From an uncultured bacterium (lineage in GTDB: Bacteria; Bacillota; Clostridia; TANB77; CAG-508): 13,510 bases of DNA. Positions within the stretch are counted from its first letter, which is position 1. Each line of letters opens with the position of its first letter. The notes beneath the pieces were generated by a model that saw only the letters and a list, made by a program, of their open reading frames with translations, did no database searches and was not told the DNA's origin. The stretch spans positions 1-13,510 of the forward strand of contig CAJMRU010000013.1 in the NCBI GenBank assembly GCA_905215845.1. Direction: 5' to 3'. Below, one piece after another: positions 1-5,881 of this stretch. The position numbers were made by a program, and so were the translations under genes.

Positions 1-667
1 CGAGGCGATTGTCAATAATTACCTGCGGCTGAAGCTCTCGCACCATATTTACAAGCTTTGTAGCCCCCCACTTTTCGCCCATCATATCGTCATAGGAGAA
101 ATCAAACCACAGCACATCAATCTGGCCATAGTTAGTACAAATCTCGCGCACCTGATTATGCATAAATGTTACATAATTATCCCAATTGCGATTCTCGTTT
201 GTGTATGCCGGATTGTTTCTCATCGGGTGCTGACGATCACCGTAGTGTGGAAAATCGTCATGATACCAGTCAATTAAGGAAAAATACAGACCCACCTTCA
301 GGCCTTCTGCTCGAACTGCTTCTACGTACTCTGCAACAAGATCGCGGCCGCATTTTGTATTAGTAGACTTGAACTCTGTATACTTACTGTCAAACAGACA
401 AAAACCATCATGATGCTTCGCTGTTAATACTACATATTTCATACCGGCTTCTTTTGCCGCTCTCGCCCATTTCTTTGGATCATAATCCTTAGGATCAAAC
501 TCATAAAAATATTTCATGTAGTCTTCCTTCGGAATTTCCTCAACACTGCGCACCCACTCGCCTCTTGCCGGAATTGAATACAGTCCCCAGTGGATAAACA
601 TTCCGAATCGGGCACCTACATACCATTCCATTCTCTTGTTATACTCTTCTCTGTTAAATGTATACAT
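1..667 (-). CDS. Alpha-L-fucosidase, GH29 family (N-terminal 222 residues, runs off the left edge)
   Basis: Seen: an open frame from an ATG at 667, preceded by AGGAGG six bases upstream, that stays open to the window edge. Residues 20-28 read RFGMFIHWG, 83-89 AKHHDGF, 126-130 GLYFS and 183-190 IDVLWFDF; these are the conserved strands of the GH29 barrel. Known: GH29 enzymes are retaining fucosidases whose nucleophile is an Asp in the WxD region, so Asp189 is the likely nucleophile. The acid/base residue lies beyond the edge. There is no signal peptide, so the enzyme probably acts in the cytoplasm on imported fucosylated glycans. It lies 48 bp after the stop of an Opp/Dpp-type ATPase tail (see 716-817), which fits an import-and-hydrolysis operon. 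Its G+C (about 40-53 % in sampled lines) is far above that of the ribosomal cluster, so it probably comes from another genome or a transferred segment. The family call is firm; the exact substrate is unknown. Confidence 0.93.
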   Translation of the reverse strand, partial: MYTFNREEYNKRMEWYVGARFGMFIHWGLYSIPARGEWVRSVEEIPKEDYMKYFYEFDPKDYDPKKWARAAKEAGMKYVVLTAKHHDGFCLFDSKYTEFKSTNTKCGRDLVAEYVEAVRAEGLKVGLYFSLIDWYHDDFPHYGDRQHPMRNNPAYTNENRNWDNYVTFMHNQVREICTNYGQIDVLWFDFSYDDMMGEKWGATKLVNMVRELQPQVIIDNRL

Positions 668-715
668 CGCCTTCCTCCTGTAGTCTCTCAGCAATGGCTT
701 TACTGTCTGCGTTTG

Positions 716-817
716 TTATTCTGTTTCTTTTTTCAGATCCGGGTAATGGCATTTTACAACATGTCCCGGAGCTATCTCTACTGGCTGCGGACGTTCTGTT
801 TTACATTTTTCTGTGCT
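716..817 (-). pseudogene. C-terminal remnant of an Opp/Dpp-family ABC transporter ATPase
   Basis: Seen: the last ~32 residues of the composite frame contain C-x-TERPQ, then EIAPGHVVKCHYPDL, then stop. Known: the C-terminal extension of oligopeptide/dipeptide transporter ATPases (oligo_HPY region, OppD/OppF/DppD) ends in a Cys-containing segment followed by an APGH.V.CH motif. The upstream part that should precede it (R-C-P plus the nucleotide-binding domain) is absent; instead the frame continues into unrelated sequence. I infer that a gene for an Opp-type ATPase directly preceded the fucosidase in the source genome and that only its 3' end is present here. The 5' limit given is approximate (between about 812 and 830). 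Confidence 0.7.
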
Positions 818-1687
818 TATCCAGTCTGGCCTATGTATATTACGATGTGTATATGTAACTCCTTGATACCAGGATCTATTATTTGTATGTAAACATGCAG
901 CGGCTAAAAATTCAAATCCTGTTAATATTGTACTCTCATGGAAAAGCATCTCACGTTTCTTTAAATATTCTGTCCTAAAAATCATGCTATGAAAATCACT
1001 CTCTAAATATTTACCAATATTTTCTTCTGGATTGGAAATACTACGATATTCTCCAGCTAATGCCCCTGGAACATTTTTCATGCAATACATGCTTCCACAT
1101 ACATCTACATTTTCATCTTCTGTATATTCTTTTCCGTCTTTATCTTGGTTTGTATTTCCTTTTAGGAAATTTACTTCTATATTTTTCTCTCCTGCTATTC
1201 TATATGCATATCTCGGTATCCACACATACATACTTCCTAGTTCATTTTCTTTTACCACTTGTCCTTCTTGTACTTTTCCTTCTTTATATGTTCCATCACT
1301 TAACATGATATTTGCCCACTTTTTCGTATCATCATAACTATACCATTCTGGGTCTTCTTTTGAACATACTACCCAATCTGTTCCATTATATTTTATCGGT
1401 ATCATCCCTGTTGTTGTTCTTGGACTATTTACGCTTTTACTTTCATTGTATCCTTCTTCTGATGGCACTTCACTTGTTATTCTATTTAACAAATTTTCTA
1501 ATTCTTGTTCTTCTTTAATTTTAGCTTCTTCTGTTTTTTCTTTTGCTTTTTTTGCTTGAGTAATTATTCCATTATCTCCTGTTAGCATACTTATACTTAC
1601 TCCTGCCAATATTAATAGCACTATTATTGTTATTACTAGTGCTATTAAAGTAATACCTTTACTAGATTTTTTCACTTTTGTTTTCAT
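716..1687 (-). CDS. Composite ORF: prepilin-like N-terminus fused to a foreign C-terminus
   Basis: Seen: 323 residues from an ATG at 1687 with a modest GAAAGGG site. Residues 1-11 are a basic leader ending KKSSKG, followed by a hydrophobic helix (12-34, ITLIALVITIIVLLILAG) and a charged helix (44-68). This is the layout of type IV pilin-like or type II secretion pseudopilin proteins, with cleavage expected after Gly11. The usual Glu at position 5 of the mature protein is Ala16 here. Residues 153-163 read MYVWIPRYAYR, a motif I associate with secreted prepilin-like proteins of uncultured Clostridia. Residues 197-291 are not recognised, and codon choice shifts (more CGT and GGA). From Thr292 onward the protein reads TEKCKTERPQPVEIAPGHVV, the tail of Opp/Dpp ATPases, not of any pilin. 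The frame is therefore probably an artificial or recombinant fusion, and only roughly the first 196 residues can be trusted as the native gene. A promoter lies at 1832-1860. Confidence 0.6.
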   Translation of the reverse strand: MKTKVKKSSKGITLIALVITIIVLLILAGVSISMLTGDNGIITQAKKAKEKTEEAKIKEEQELENLLNRITSEVPSEEGYNESKSVNSPRTTTGMIPIKYNGTDWVVCSKEDPEWYSYDDTKKWANIMLSDGTYKEGKVQEGQVVKENELGSMYVWIPRYAYRIAGEKNIEVNFLKGNTNQDKDGKEYTEDENVDVCGSMYCMKNVPGALAGEYRSISNPEENIGKYLESDFHSMIFRTEYLKKREMLFHESTILTGFEFLAAACLHTNNRSWYQGVTYTHRNIHRPDWISTEKCKTERPQPVEIAPGHVVKCHYPDLKKETE

Positions 1688-1831
1688 TTAATTTCTACAC
1701 CCTTTCTTTCGTTTTTATATCTCTAATTTTAATAGTTAACTTTCTTGTAGTCTTTTCCATTTTCATTATTTTATTCAAAAAAATCTACAAAAGCTAAATC
1801 AAATCAAAATCAAGTCATTTTGTATATTGGA

Positions 1832-1860
1832 ATTATATACTTTTAGCATTAAATAAGCAA
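1832..1860 (-). promoter_or_regulatory. Sigma-A-type promoter for the prepilin-like gene
   Basis: Read on the minus strand: TTGCTT (1860-1855), a 17-base spacer, then a perfect TATAAT (1837-1832). It sits just after the terminator of the ribosomal operon and about 145 bp before the ATG at 1687, so the next gene has its own transcription start near 1825. The rest of 1688-1831 is AT-rich with nothing else I can name. The -35 matches consensus at only three positions, but spacing and -10 are ideal; the AT-rich background lowers certainty. Confidence 0.55.
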
Positions 1861-1882
1861 TAGATTTGAAAATTTTATCTAT

Positions 1883-1916
1883 AAAAAAAGAGCCAAATCT
1901 AAAATTCAACTCTTTT
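1883..1916 (-). terminator. Intrinsic terminator of the alpha operon after rplQ
   Basis: The minus-strand RNA starts its stem 10 bases after the rplQ stop codon. AAAAGAG pairs with CTCTTTT, extended inward by TTGAATT against GATTTGG using several G-U pairs, with a TTA loop and a run of T residues. The G-U pairs become A-C mismatches on the other strand, so the hairpin is specific to the operon transcript. It marks the end of the ribosomal protein operon. Confidence 0.88.
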
Positions 1917-1926
1917 CTTAAATCAA

Positions 1927-2454
1927 TTATATTAATTGTAATATAGCAACTTCTGCTCCGTCTCCTCTTCTTGGACCAGCTTTAACTATTCTTGTATACC
2001 CTCCAACATTTTTACCTGCGTATTTTGGAGCTATTTCATTAAATAGTTTGTCTAATAAATCTACATTATTACCATTGCTATCTTTTACTTTGTTTATTTT
2101 TTTCATCATTTTTCTTCTTGCATTTAATCTTGATGGCATATCTTTTTGTCTTTTTTCTACTTTTTCTTCTTTTACAACTTTTAAGTATTCTTTTCCGTTT
2201 TTGCTTTTAACTAGTTCTGTTACTTTATTTCCATTATCATCTAGTTTAGCTTTTACTACTTTAACATCTACCATTTCAAAATTATCTTTTTCTTTTATAG
2301 CAAGTGATATTATACTATCAGCAATTGATTTTACTTCTTTTGCTCTTGCTAATGTTGTTTCAACTTTACCATGCATAATTAAGTCTGTTGTTAAAGTTTT
2401 TAACATTGCCATTCTAATATCTGTTTTTCTACCTAATTTTCTATTTGTAGCCAC
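1927..2454 (-). CDS. rplQ: Large-subunit ribosomal protein bL17
   Basis: bL17 sits near the exit of the peptide tunnel in the 50S subunit. Seen: starts at a GTG (2454) seven bases after a GGAAGGTG site. The N-terminus (RKLGRKTDIRMAMLKTLTTD) and C-terminus (GGYTRIVKAGPRRGDGAEVA) are classic L17. The protein has 175 residues, where many bacterial L17s have about 115-130. The extra length is a Lys- and Val-rich block at about residues 57-106, just before the SRLNARR motif that normally follows the first helices directly. From memory, a similar block occurs in L17 of some Lachnospiraceae, so it is probably a lineage trait and not an error. It is the last gene of the alpha operon, 29 bp after rpoA and followed by a terminator. 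Confidence 0.98.
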   Translation of the reverse strand: MATNRKLGRKTDIRMAMLKTLTTDLIMHGKVETTLARAKEVKSIADSIISLAIKEKDNFEMVDVKVVKAKLDDNGNKVTELVKSKNGKEYLKVVKEEKVEKRQKDMPSRLNARRKMMKKINKVKDSNGNNVDLLDKLFNEIAPKYAGKNVGGYTRIVKAGPRRGDGAEVAILQLI

Positions 2455-2483
2455 TTCTTTTCACCTTCCCTTATTATATATTC

Positions 2484-3431
2484 CTATTCATCATCTTTAG
2501 CAAAGTCTAATCCTAATGCATGTAATTTTGCAGTTACTTCATCAAAAGATTTCTTTCCTAAATTTCTTACCTTCATCATATCTGCTTCTGTTTTATTTGT
2601 TAAATCTTCAACAGTTGCAATTCCTGCTCTTTTTAAACAGTTAAATGATCTTACAGATAATTCAAGTTCTTCTATTGACATTTCTAAGACTTTTTCTTTC
2701 TTAGATTCTTCTTTTTCAACCATTACTTGTGTATTTTTAGCAGCTTCTGATAAGTCTATAAATAATTCTAAATGACCTGTCATTACTTTTGCTGCTAAGC
2801 TTAATGCTTCATGAGCTTTAAGGCTTCCATCTGTCCAAACTTCTATTACTAATTTATCATAATCTACCATTTGTCCAACTCTAGTGTTTTCTACTTGATA
2901 ATTTACTTTTTTTACTGGTGTATAGATAGAATCAATTGGAAGAACAGATATATCTTGATTTGGTTTTTTATTTTTATCAGATGAGTTATATCCTCTACCT
3001 CTATCAGCAGTCATTTCCATTTGTAGGTTTCCACCTTCTGAAACAGTTGCTATATGTAAATCAGGATTTAATATTTCTACTGTTCCATCTGTTATTATAT
3101 CTCCTGCTAATACTTCACCTTCACCTTTATGTTCTATTCTTAAAACTTTTTCTTCATTTCCATCAAATTTTAGTCTAACATTTTTTAAGTTTACTATTAT
3201 TTCTGGTACATCTTCTACAACATTAGCAACTGTTGAGAATTCATGTAATACGCCATCAATTTTAACACTTGTTATTGCACATCCTGGAAGTGATGAAAGT
3301 AGTATTCTTCTTAGAGAATTTCCTATTGTAACTCCATAACCTCTTTCTAATGGTTCACATACAAATTTTGCATAATTATTTGTATCATCTACCTCTAGAC
3401 ATTCAATATTTGGCTTTTCAAATTCTATCAT
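2484..3431 (-). CDS. rpoA: DNA-directed RNA polymerase subunit alpha
   Basis: Two alpha subunits form the platform on which core RNA polymerase assembles; the C-terminal domain contacts UP elements and activators. Seen: 315 residues from an ATG at 3431 with GGAGGTAAAA just upstream. The N-terminal domain (about 1-230) carries the dimerisation motif GNSLRRILLSSLPG near residues 37-50. An acidic and Lys-rich linker follows (about 233-248), then the C-terminal domain with the helix-hairpin-helix region RSFNCLKRAGI and VRNLGKKSFDEV. Length and order are normal for Firmicutes. It lies between rpsD and rplQ as usual, and the 107-bp gap before it contains a hairpin (3483-3522). Confidence 0.99.
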   Translation of the reverse strand: MIEFEKPNIECLEVDDTNNYAKFVCEPLERGYGVTIGNSLRRILLSSLPGCAITSVKIDGVLHEFSTVANVVEDVPEIIVNLKNVRLKFDGNEEKVLRIEHKGEGEVLAGDIITDGTVEILNPDLHIATVSEGGNLQMEMTADRGRGYNSSDKNKKPNQDISVLPIDSIYTPVKKVNYQVENTRVGQMVDYDKLVIEVWTDGSLKAHEALSLAAKVMTGHLELFIDLSEAAKNTQVMVEKEESKKEKVLEMSIEELELSVRSFNCLKRAGIATVEDLTNKTEADMMKVRNLGKKSFDEVTAKLHALGLDFAKDDE

Positions 3432-3482
3432 TTTTACCTCCTAATATTCGAGAATATATCTCAAACTTTTTAAAAACTTCAT

Positions 3483-3522
3483 AGGTTTCTTTAGTAAATT
3501 TATTAAAGTTTTGACTAAACCT
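3483..3522 (-). promoter_or_regulatory. Hairpin in the rpsD-rpoA gap
   Basis: In the minus-strand RNA, AGGTTT pairs with AAACCT (6 bp) and an inner CTTTA pairs with TAAAG (5 bp) around a 10-base loop. Eight unpaired bases lie on the 5' side only. There is no T-tract, so it is not a terminator. A second small palindrome, ATATTCTCGAATAT, lies close to the rpoA ribosome binding site (about 3443-3456). It could affect mRNA stability or rpoA translation; chance pairing in AT-rich DNA is possible. Confidence 0.3.
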
Positions 3523-3538
3523 TTATTATCTACCTTTA

Positions 3539-4165
3539 TTATTTTGAGTAAAGCTCTACTATTAAATGTTCCTCGATTGGAAGATCTATGTCTTCTCTAG
3601 AAGCTAATCTGATTACTTTACCACTCATTTTTTCACTGTCTTTTTCTAACCAAGCTGGGATTGGTCTTTTGCTAGATTCTTCAACATTTACTTTAATAGT
3701 ACTGTTATCTTTTTTGCTTTCTTTTACAGATATAACATCTCCTGGTTTTACTAAATAAGATGGTATATCAACTCTTTTTCCATTAACTTCAAATTGAGCA
3801 TGGTTTACAAATTGTCTTGCTTGTGCTCTTGATGTACCAAATCCTAATCTGTATACAACATTATCTAATCTACTTTCTAATATTTGTAATAGATTTTCAC
3901 CTGTTACACCTTTTTTGTTTGAAGCCATTTCGAAATATTTTCTAAATTGTTTTTCTCCAACTCCATAATATGCTTTAGTTTTTTGTTTTTCTCTTAATTG
4001 AGTTCCGTATTCAGAAAGTTTTGCTCTTTTTTGTCCGTGTTGTCCTGGTGCATAATTTCTTCTTGAAATACTACATTTATCAGAATAACATCTTTCACCT
4101 TTTAAGAACAATTTTTGTCCTTCTCTACGGCATCTACGACATTGTTCATCTTTATATCTTGCCAT
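3539..4165 (-). CDS. rpsD: Small-subunit ribosomal protein uS4
   Basis: uS4 is a primary 16S rRNA binder that nucleates 30S assembly and, in several bacteria, represses its own operon. Seen: 208 residues from the ATG at 4165 (MARYKDEQCRRC), preceded by AAAGGAG; an in-frame upstream ATG at 4213 would add 16 residues not typical of the family and place this site inside the gene. Residues 9, 12, 26 and 31 are Cys, the zinc-binding C+ form of S4. The S4 RNA-binding domain lies at about 100-145 (RLDNVVYRLGFG, then SRAQARQFVNH). It follows rpsK after a 150-bp AT-rich gap in which I see only a weak hairpin. Confidence 0.98.
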   Translation of the reverse strand: MARYKDEQCRRCRREGQKLFLKGERCYSDKCSISRRNYAPGQHGQKRAKLSEYGTQLREKQKTKAYYGVGEKQFRKYFEMASNKKGVTGENLLQILESRLDNVVYRLGFGTSRAQARQFVNHAQFEVNGKRVDIPSYLVKPGDVISVKESKKDNSTIKVNVEESSKRPIPAWLEKDSEKMSGKVIRLASREDIDLPIEEHLIVELYSK

Positions 4166-4315
4166 TTTATTTCTCCTTTCTTTTCTAATGACAAAGGATA
4201 ATTTTCTATTCATCTAATAGAATTTTTCTCCTTTTACTTGGATATTTTAAAAATTTCTTCGACATAATAAATGATATCATGTATATCTTTATTTGTCTTT
4301 TTATATAAATTCTAA

Positions 4316-4714
4316 TTAAACTCTTCTTCTTTTTGGTGGTCTACAACCATTGTGTGGTATTGGTGTTACATCTTTGATTGCACTTATTTCTAATCCTGCT
4401 GTTTGTAATGCTCTAATTGCTGCTTCTCTACCAGCTCCTGGACCTTTAACAAATACTTCTACTGATTTTAAACCATGTTCCATTGCTGTTTTTGCTGCTG
4501 TTTCAGCAACTTGACCAGCTGCAAATGGTGTACTTTTTCTAGAACCTTTAAATCCTAATTCTCCAGCACTTCCCCAAGATATTGCATTACCTTGTACATC
4601 TGTTATTGTTACTATTGTATTGTTGAAACTAGAATGGATATGTGCTTGACCTTTTTCTATATTTTTTCTATTTCTTCTTGCAACTGTTTTTCTAGTAGTA
4701 TTTTTATTAGCCAT
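4316..4714 (-). CDS. rpsK: Small-subunit ribosomal protein uS11
   Basis: uS11 binds 16S rRNA on the 30S platform beside the mRNA exit channel. Seen: 132 residues from an ATG at 4714 with AAGGAGGG upstream. Hallmarks are AHIHSSFNNTIVTITD near residues 24-39, FAAGQVAETAA near 64-74, GPGAGREAAIRAL near 92-104, and the basic C-terminus HNGCRPPKRRRV. The N-terminal 20 residues are a basic tail. Length is normal. It lies 55 bp after rpsM, in the standard alpha operon order. Confidence 0.99.
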   Translation of the reverse strand: MANKNTTRKTVARRNRKNIEKGQAHIHSSFNNTIVTITDVQGNAISWGSAGELGFKGSRKSTPFAAGQVAETAAKTAMEHGLKSVEVFVKGPGAGREAAIRALQTAGLEISAIKDVTPIPHNGCRPPKRRRV

Positions 4715-4769
4715 TATCTATTTCCCTCCTTATAAGCATTAGATATTTTCTATATAAGATTTCTTTTAA

Positions 4770-5138
4770 TTATTTTTTGCTTTTACTAACTAATTTTCTA
4801 GGACCTTTTCTTGTTCTAGCATTAGTTTTTGTTCTTTGACCTCTAACTGGAAGACCTTTTCTATGTCTTAGTCCTCTATAGCATCCTATTTCTGTTAATC
4901 TTTTGATGTTTAATGCTACTTCTCTTCTTAAATCACCTTCAACTGTATATGATTCGTCAATAACTTTTCTTATGCTATTAACTTCATCATCTGTTAAGTC
5001 TTTTATTCTTGTATCTGGGTTTATTCCAGCTTTTTCTAAGATTTTTCTAGAACTTGTTACACCTATTCCATAAATATATGTAAGTCCTATTTCTACTCTT
5101 TTTTCTTTAGGTAAATCTACTCCTGCTATACGAGCCAT
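4770..5138 (-). CDS. rpsM: Small-subunit ribosomal protein uS13
   Basis: uS13 sits in the head of the 30S subunit and contacts the 50S subunit and P-site tRNA. Seen: the ATG at 5138 (MARIAGVDLP) is chosen because GGAGGTG lies nine bases upstream; a TTG at 5156 would include that site and add six unrelated residues. The 122-residue product has the helix-two-turn-helix region with YIYGIGVTSSRKIL near 22-35 and the basic tail GLPVRGQRTKTNARTRKGP. It is preceded by a 187-bp gap, much longer than most others in the cluster, that holds nested hairpins (5177-5307). Confidence 0.98.
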   Translation of the reverse strand: MARIAGVDLPKEKRVEIGLTYIYGIGVTSSRKILEKAGINPDTRIKDLTDDEVNSIRKVIDESYTVEGDLRREVALNIKRLTEIGCYRGLRHRKGLPVRGQRTKTNARTRKGPRKLVSKSKK

Positions 5139-5176
5139 ATTTTTTTGCACCTCCAAAATTTTTTATTTTGTTGTTT

Positions 5177-5307
5177 GTCCAATTTTGTCTTAAAGGTGAA
5201 ATGCACTAGCGTTTACTCTAGTCTTTAAGCATTTATTGGACATATATATAAACACAAATTTGATATGTAAACCTTTTTGGTTTCACAGCCGCTACCTAAT
5301 TTGTGTT
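5177..5307 (-). promoter_or_regulatory. Candidate structured leader between rpmJ and rpsM
   Basis: Two tandem structures in the minus-strand RNA. The upstream one pairs AACACAAATT (5307-5298) with AATTTGTGTT (5260-5251), ten Watson-Crick pairs. Its 37-base interior contains a smaller hairpin AAACC-AAAAA-GGTTT and the G-rich bases GGTAGCGGCTGTG. The downstream one has three nested helices: GTCCAAT/ATTGGAC (5241-5235 with 5183-5177), CTTAAAG/CTTTAAG (5229-5223 with 5195-5189) and ACTAG/CTAGT (5222-5218 with 5209-5205), 19 pairs in all, with a nine-base one-sided loop. It ends 38 bases before the rpsM ATG. There is no T-tract, so it is not a terminator. Known: S4 represses the alpha operon of E. 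coli by binding at the rpsM start, and S4 leaders exist in Firmicutes. I infer an autoregulatory leader, ligand unknown. Confidence 0.5.
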
Positions 5308-5325
5308 ATTAACTTGTTTTAAGGA

Positions 5326-5439
5326 TTAACCTTGTCTTTGTTTGTGTTTAGGGTTTTCACAAATAACTCTAATTACACCTTTTCTTTTTATTATCTTACA
5401 TTTATCGCATATTTTCTTTACTGATGGTCTTACTTTCAT
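5326..5439 (-). CDS. rpmJ: Large-subunit ribosomal protein bL36
   Basis: bL36 is the smallest 50S protein and binds 23S rRNA late in assembly. Seen: 37 residues starting MKVRPSVKKICDKC and ending ENPKHKQRQG, from an ATG at 5439 with GGGAGGTG eight bases upstream. Cys11, Cys14, Cys27 and His32 form the zinc site of the C+ form. The gene is short and easy to miss, but the match to the family is end to end. It lies between infA and rpsM as in most Firmicutes; the 134-bp gap before it is AT-rich with only a weak hairpin. Confidence 0.98.
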   Translation of the reverse strand: MKVRPSVKKICDKCKIIKRKGVIRVICENPKHKQRQG

Positions 5440-5573
5440 TTTTGCACCTCCCTTAAATTTCACATGGATTATTTCCAATGAATAGATATATTTTTGGGTT
5501 AATTTTTAACTCTACTAATACTTGATTACTTGATTTATATCGATTAGTTAAATATTTCTTTTGTATTCTTATA

Positions 5574-5792
5574 TTATTTTGCTCTCCAAGTGATTCTGCC
5601 TCTATTTAAGTCATATGGTGAAAGTTCAACTTTTACCTTATCACCTGGTAAAATTTTTATATAATTCATTCTTAGTTTACCTGAAATATGAGCTAATATT
5701 TGATGTCCATTTTCAAGTTCTACTTTAAAGTTAGTGTTTGGTAGTGATTCCACAACTACTCCTTCTACTTCAATAACATCTTCTTTTGCCAA
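5574..5792 (-). CDS. infA: Translation initiation factor IF-1
   Basis: IF-1 is an OB-fold protein that occupies the A site of the 30S subunit during initiation, with IF-2 and IF-3. Seen: a TTG start at 5792 gives a 72-residue product (family length) reading M-AKEDVIEVEGVVVE and ending YDLNRGRITWRAK. AAGGAGGG lies seven bases before this TTG. A further upstream TTG at 5816 would include that site and add eight residues, so I reject it. The internal motif RMNYIKILPGDKVKVELSPYD is typical. It lies 89 bp after map; many Clostridia carry a small KOW-domain gene between map and infA, and none fits here. Confidence 0.97.
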   Translation of the reverse strand: MAKEDVIEVEGVVVESLPNTNFKVELENGHQILAHISGKLRMNYIKILPGDKVKVELSPYDLNRGRITWRAK

Positions 5793-5838
5793 AGTTTTTC
5801 CCTCCTTAAAGAGCAAATTTTTTATATTTTTTTACAAA

Positions 5839-5858
5839 ATTATCCTATTATGGATAAT
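5839..5858 (-). promoter_or_regulatory. Small hairpin between map and infA
   Basis: ATTATCC pairs with GGATAAT (7 bp) around a six-base loop, followed by only four T residues on the minus strand. A ten-base palindrome TACTTAAGTA lies next to it (about 5863-5872). It could be a weak terminator or a processing site between map and infA; it may also be a chance hairpin. Confidence 0.3.
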
Positions 5859-5881
5859 AACTACTTAAGTATACAACATTA

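Noticed and set aside
590..892. Plus-strand open frame crossing the fucosidase start and the composite gene
   Set aside because: It overlaps well-supported minus-strand coding sequence, has no recognisable domain, and its Phe/Leu/Cys-rich product is what the opposite strand of AT-rich genes yields.
2048..2500. Long plus-strand frame opposite rplQ
   Set aside because: It is the reverse of rplQ; a hydrophobic Ser/Phe/Leu-rich product is expected from the complement of Lys- and Glu-rich genes, and the ribosomal protein match is beyond doubt.
4166..4213. N-terminal extension of rpsD from an ATG at 4213
   Set aside because: The 16 added residues are not typical of S4, and the strong AAAGGAG before 4165 would fall inside the gene. 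A tandem start cannot be fully excluded.
5161..5325. Possible tRNA or small protein gene between rpmJ and rpsM
   Set aside because: No cloverleaf or T-loop motif, and no frame with a start and binding site of useful length; the base pairing fits a leader structure better.
5817..5881. Possible KOW-domain gene between map and infA, common in Clostridia
   Set aside because: The map-infA spacer has too little room and no open frame; the gene is simply not at this position.
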